Positions 62,446-64,000 of a DNA stretch of 64,000 nucleotides are shown piece by piece. The DNA comes from Chrysemys picta bellii (lineage: Eukaryota > Chordata > Testudines > Emydidae): assembly GCF_011386835.1 (NCBI RefSeq), contig NC_088804.1, forward strand, positions 37,249,549-37,313,548, read 5' to 3'. Position numbers and translations under genes: made by a program. The notes under the pieces were generated by a model. It saw nothing but the letters and a program-made list of their open reading frames with translations. It was not told where the DNA came from and ran no database searches. The stretch's first letter is position 1. Each line of letters begins with the position of its first letter.

Positions 62446-63307
62446 TTTTTTTAAAAGAGAAGGTGCTCCCCGTGTTACTGAGGGGTGGCCCAGGTCTTAG
62501 AAGGGATGTGTACACACAGTACCTAAGCATTACACAATATTCCAGTGACTCTTTTGTATGGGAATCATGCAGTGTACGCTGTTATCCCCTGCCCCCCAAA
62601 AGAGGGAAGACCTACACAGCAAACTCAAATTCTTTAGAGCCAAATACTGTATTTCTGAACAGGGTAGATAACAGAAAATATTTATCCTGTCACTGATTGG
62701 CTCCTTTCACCTTCTTGGCTCTTAATATAGTTGGGTCAGGAGGGCAGGCAAGTGGTTCTATTGAGCACCCTACCTAGTGCCCCATTGTCTCTCTATCCTG
62801 ACAAATGCTGCAAGGTGGGGCTTAAATTCTCCCCCAGTACCTCCCAGAGCCTCAGGGCTTTCGCCCTGCGGGGTGCAATGGGATTTGGGGCTTTAGCCCC
62901 TGGGGCATGCCAGGGCTCCCCCGGGTTTGACAATATTTACTGGAGCTCTGCTCTGGACAGCTCCAGGTGAATTTAAGCCCTGATGCAAGGCCTTCAAGAT
63001 GTACCCAGTTTCCACTTGGCAGTAAGAAACTGGTGTGAGCTCTGGAATCTCCAGTCTCATGACAAGGCTGGAAAACTACCAGTAACAGCAGCTTTCTTCC
63101 ACATCGAGGAGGGTCTGGAGGGAGATACTGTTTCTTTTCATAGGATAATATTTTCCTTAACATGAATATACTGTCTGTGAAATGTGCCCTGGAGCCTGAA
63201 GACTTCTCTACAGCCCAGGTACATCTTGGGCAGCCTGCGCTTCCTCGCCACCAAAGTATTTTAGCCACCTCCAAGGGAGTTCGGTCTCCACATCTTTTCA
63301 GTCTTTG

Positions 63308-64000
63308 ACAGGGCCAGCCTTAGGGAAAATGGCACACTGGGCGCACTTGCATTTTGGTGCCCCTGGCCTCCATGGACATGGCACCCCCCCATTGCCCCTG
63401 GCCCCCAAGGGCTTCCCATGTGCCCCACCTTGCCTTCCTCCCTATCCCCTGCATTGTGCCCCCTTCACCCCAATGCCTGCTCCCCCTCCTTCACCCCTAA
63501 TCGCTACACCCACTTCACTCCCAACCTCTGCCCCCTCCTGTACCCAACACCTGCCCCCTCCTATGCCCCTAACTCCTGCACTGTGCATACCCCCTTCACC
63601 CAAACCCCTGCCCCTGCCCCCCAACACCTGTCCCCTCCTGTGCCCCTTCCCCCCTGCACTGTGCCCCCTGCACCTCCCCCCTGAGCACCTAACCCCTGCA
63701 CTGTGCCCCCTTCACCCCAACCCCTGCCCCTCCTGTGCTCCTAACTCCTGCACTGTGCATACCCTCTTCACCCAAACCCCTGCCCCTGCACCCCAACACC
63801 TGTCCCCACCTCTGCCCCAACACCCACCACTGTGCCCCCTTCACTCATACCCCCCGCACTGTGCCCCATTCACTCCTACCTCCTGCACCTCCCCCCTGAG
63901 TCCCTAACCCCTGCACTGTGCCCCCTTCACCCCAACCCCTGCCCCCCAACCCCTGTCCCCTCCTGTGCCCCTACACTGTGCCCCCTTCACTCCTACCCCC
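63308..64000. mobile_element. hAT-like left end with C-rich minisatellite (partial)
   Basis: Starts cagggccagccttaggg, resembling the hAT end at 7672. From about 63440 it becomes a degenerate tandem array built on ctgcactgtgcccccttcac and aacccctgcccc units, mostly C on this strand. The long proline-rich reading frame here is a composition artefact. The right end is outside the window. Confidence 0.65.

Noticed and set aside
63305..63907. 200-codon proline-rich frame
   Set aside because: Lies in a C-rich tandem repeat, where stops are rare by composition.

Overview
This window looks like nuclear DNA from a sauropsid, most likely a cryptodiran turtle. It is intron-rich and AT-leaning, and crowded with old and young interspersed repeats: CR1 LINE pieces, a tRNA-derived SINE whose 3' tail matches CR1 (the pattern of the tortoise Pol III/SINE), hAT and Tc1/mariner-type MITEs, MIR/L2-like relics and Penelope-like elements (PLEs). 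No bacterial-style operons, CRISPR arrays or rRNA genes are present. The turtle call is an inference from the repeats.

Only one host gene is recognisable. It lies on the + strand in the right part of the window and is an HNF4-family nuclear receptor (NR2A). Three coding exons are visible: an N-terminal exon with the AF-1 region (38691-38805), an exon with the first zinc finger (47311-47482), and an exon with the second zinc finger (50861-50955). Phases and splice sites join cleanly. The N-terminus and linker differ from the HNF4A and HNF4G sequences I know, so HNF4B (NR2A3), the paralogue absent from mammals, is the best guess. The hinge and ligand-binding exons were not found before 64000, so the third intron exceeds 13 kb and the gene runs off the right edge.

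Layout: 1-6100 holds intergenic DNA with MITEs. 6125-11446 is one CR1 LINE split by a solo-LTR-like element (7198-11012, 5-bp target duplication), which holds a hAT element (7672-10256, 8-bp duplication), which holds a further MITE (8564-8854). 11450-31750 is intergenic DNA with hAT MITEs that have clear duplications, a foldback PLE derivative at 13061-13266, CR1 and SINE pieces and MIR relics. 31754-34368 is a PLE with an uninterrupted reverse transcriptase plus GIY-YIG endonuclease reading frame (760 codons) and a 3' hammerhead-like motif. 34380-38690 is intergenic DNA ending at the HNF4 first exon. 38806-64000 is HNF4 intron sequence carrying SINEs, MITEs, another PLE fragment, another LTR-like insertion and, at the right edge, a C-rich minisatellite.

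The most noteworthy content is the intact-looking PLE and its terminal-repeat derivatives with hammerhead-like cores, the four-level nest of transposons, and the probable HNF4B gene.
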